Of a stretch of DNA of 7,565 nt, positions 6,577 through 7,565 are shown one piece after another (the first letter of the stretch is position 1; every line of letters starts with the position of its first letter). The notes below the pieces were generated by a model. The model was not told the origin of the DNA. It saw nothing but the letters and a program-made list of their open reading frames with translations, and searched no databases. Source of the stretch: an uncultured Collinsella sp. (GTDB lineage: Bacteria > Actinomycetota > Coriobacteriia > Coriobacteriales > Coriobacteriaceae); assembly GCA_947003675.1 (NCBI GenBank), contig CAMQPJ010000054.1:1-7565 (forward strand). The letters are read 5' to 3'. The translations under genes were made by a program, and so were the position numbers.

Positions 6577-7374
6577 GTGGGCGCTATGACCGAAGCCGTT
6601 GTTGAAAACTACGAGACCACGACCAGGGGCTCCGCCTCGATGGCAGCCTATCGCGCCGTACGCATTCTGCAGCTCTTGAGCGAGAACACCGGCGAGGACA
6701 AGGCGCTGCTTTCCGACGAGCTGGTCGAGCTCCTCGCCCATCCCGACGACCCCGCCCGCATGCCCATCTCGGCGGCACGCCGCAGCATCTATACCTCGAT
6801 ATCTGCACTTCGTCACGCCGGATACGAAATCGACTATAAGCGCGGCGTGGGCTATCGACTCCTCACCCGCCCGCTTGCTGACGAAGAGATCATACGGCTC
6901 CACGGCATGGTCATGCGCAACCGATCGACGCCCATAGCCATTCGAAAGAGCATGGCACAGCACCTGGTCGCCATGGCGAGCGCCGATGTTCGCGACTATC
7001 TCGATATGCCCGAACCGGCACCGGCCGCCAACGACGCGCCCGTCAAGGCAACGCGTCCGCACGCCAAGCGTATCGACACGTGCGAGCTCGTCGAACAGGC
7101 CATCGACCATGGAACAACTGTCAGCTTTGATATCACAAATGTCCTGACCCGGGGCGAAATCGAGGTGGTGCGGATGACGGTCCGGCCCTTTGCCATCAGG
7201 CAACGCGATGGCGTCTCGTATCTGCTGGGAACGGTCTACGACACCCGAGGCGCCGACGACACTCTGCGCACCGTTGAGGTCAGCCGCATGAGAAACGTCA
7301 GCACGCGCTTGCTCGACGGCAAGAAACTCTTTGCCGCGCTAGACGAAGAAGACAGCCCCGCACCCGCGGCATAA
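6577..7374 (+). CDS. Winged-helix transcriptional regulator with WYL-like domain
   Basis: A 265-residue cytoplasmic DNA-binding regulator. Residues about 23-98 look like a winged helix-turn-helix: AYRAVRILQLLSENT, a helix pair ending RRSIYTSISALRHAGYEID, and the wing KRGVGYRLL. A variable middle (about 145-165) is rich in Ala and Pro. Residues about 180-245 resemble a WYL domain: TVRPFAIRQRDGVSYLLGTV, then LRTVEVSRMRNV. The signature Trp is replaced by Ser (S214-Y215-L216), but R231 and R237 occupy the positions expected for the conserved arginines. WYL domains bind small or nucleic-acid ligands and control the DNA-binding part. The protein is shorter than typical WYL regulators of about 320 residues and lacks most of the C-terminal WCX extension. 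GTG at 6577 follows GGAGAGG (6568-6574); ATG at 6586 is a possible alternative start. The target is unknown. It stands alone between a terminator and a new promoter. Confidence 0.8.
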   Translation: MGAMTEAVVENYETTTRGSASMAAYRAVRILQLLSENTGEDKALLSDELVELLAHPDDPARMPISAARRSIYTSISALRHAGYEIDYKRGVGYRLLTRPLADEEIIRLHGMVMRNRSTPIAIRKSMAQHLVAMASADVRDYLDMPEPAPAANDAPVKATRPHAKRIDTCELVEQAIDHGTTVSFDITNVLTRGEIEVVRMTVRPFAIRQRDGVSYLLGTVYDTRGADDTLRTVEVSRMRNVSTRLLDGKKLFAALDEEDSPAPAA

Positions 7375-7442
7375 GCCCCGTTACCGTCCGTCGTTCCTCA
7401 GCACCGCCCATCCGGTTCAGTATTAAAAAACCCGCCAGGTTA

Positions 7443-7470
7443 TTGTAAAAATGGACATCGGCGTTACTAT
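7443..7470 (+). promoter_or_regulatory. Putative promoter of the gene at the right edge
   Basis: A -35 box TTGTAA (7443-7448) and a -10 box TACTAT (7465-7470), or the overlapping TATAGT (7468-7473), are 16 or 19 bp apart. A second -10-like TATACT (7516-7521) lies just before the start codon without a matching -35. The local sequence is clearly more AT-rich than the flanking genes, as expected of a promoter region. Confidence 0.45.
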
Positions 7471-7475
7471 AGTCC

Positions 7476-7501
7476 CACTTGCACTTTTTCCTAGTGCAGT
7501 G
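7476..7501 (+). other. Leader hairpin before the right-edge gene
   Basis: CAC (7476-7478), a bulged T, and TGCACT (7480-7485) pair with AGTGCA (7493-7498) and GTG (7499-7501). This gives a 9-bp stem with one bulge and a 7-base loop, TTTTCCT. It lies at the start of the predicted transcript. It could stabilise the mRNA or be an operator; there is no following T-run, so it is not an obvious terminator. Confidence 0.4.
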
Positions 7502-7533
7502 TTTCCAGCAATTTTTATACTGGGGGTAATGAT

Positions 7534-7565
7534 ATGAAGGACATCACCATCAGCCGCAGGAGCCT
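7534..7565 (+). CDS. 5' end of a gene, possible Tat-exported protein or lipoprotein (runs off the window)
   Basis: Ten complete codons, MKDITISRRS, plus the start of a Leu codon are visible. The SRRSL sequence resembles the twin-arginine motif S-R-R-x-F-L-K, which suggests Tat export. The hydrophobic stretch that would confirm this lies outside the window. The ATG at 7534 is preceded by GGGGG (7522-7526), a weak ribosome site at suitable spacing. An earlier ATG at 7529 meets a stop after two codons and is not used. Promoter-like boxes and a hairpin upstream support a real gene start. Function cannot be stated. Confidence 0.6.
   Translation, partial: MKDITISRRS

Noticed and set aside
6458..6610. 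Exact 13-base direct repeat GTTGTTGAAAACT at 6458-6470 and 6598-6610, the second inside the WYL regulator coding region
   Set aside because: One such 13-base match somewhere in a window of this size is close to chance expectation. There is no palindrome and no promoter context. Autoregulation is possible but unsupported.
7375..7442. Terminator for the WYL regulator
   Set aside because: I looked for a GC-rich hairpin with a T-run after the stop codon and found none convincing; the AT-rich part here fits the downstream promoter better.

Overview
The window looks like a chromosomal segment of a high-GC gut actinobacterium of the class Coriobacteriia, most likely Collinsella or a close relative. 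The basis is strong GC codon bias, GGAGG-type ribosome binding sites, GTG starts, -10 boxes such as TAGAAT, and the style of the proteins. This assignment is inference; no rRNA or other marker settles it. I see no insertion sequence, phage gene, CRISPR array, tRNA or rRNA.

Layout. 1-448 (-): 5' part of a FeoA-FeoB fusion for ferrous iron uptake, with a good promoter (539-568) and two tandem imperfect palindromes (491-523) between promoter and gene that look like a metalloregulator operator. 449-917: a 469-bp gene-free stretch holding that promoter and operator, a 62-bp-period array of hairpins (608-820), and a long-stem terminator (820-893) for the next gene. 918-1817 (-): alpha/beta hydrolase of the acetyl-esterase type. 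2064-2627 (+): stand-alone glucose-type PTS EIIA, divergent from the hydrolase and flanked on both sides by the same 10-bp palindrome GAAACGTTTC. 2862-4796 (+): membrane acyltransferase fused to an extracytoplasmic SGNH domain, a cell-envelope O-acetylation enzyme. 4933-6336 (+): asparaginyl-tRNA synthetase with its own promoter and a textbook terminator. 6577-7374 (+): winged-helix regulator with a WYL-like domain. 7534-7565 (+): first 32 bases of a gene whose N-terminus resembles a Tat signal, preceded by a promoter and a leader hairpin.

The genes do not form one operon. Nearly every gene has its own promoter or terminator signals, and the functions (iron uptake, sugar transport control, envelope modification, translation, regulation) are unrelated. 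I found no convincing new multi-gene system. The most interesting signals are non-coding: the 62-bp hairpin array, the paired palindromes at feoAB, and the matched palindromes around the EIIA gene.
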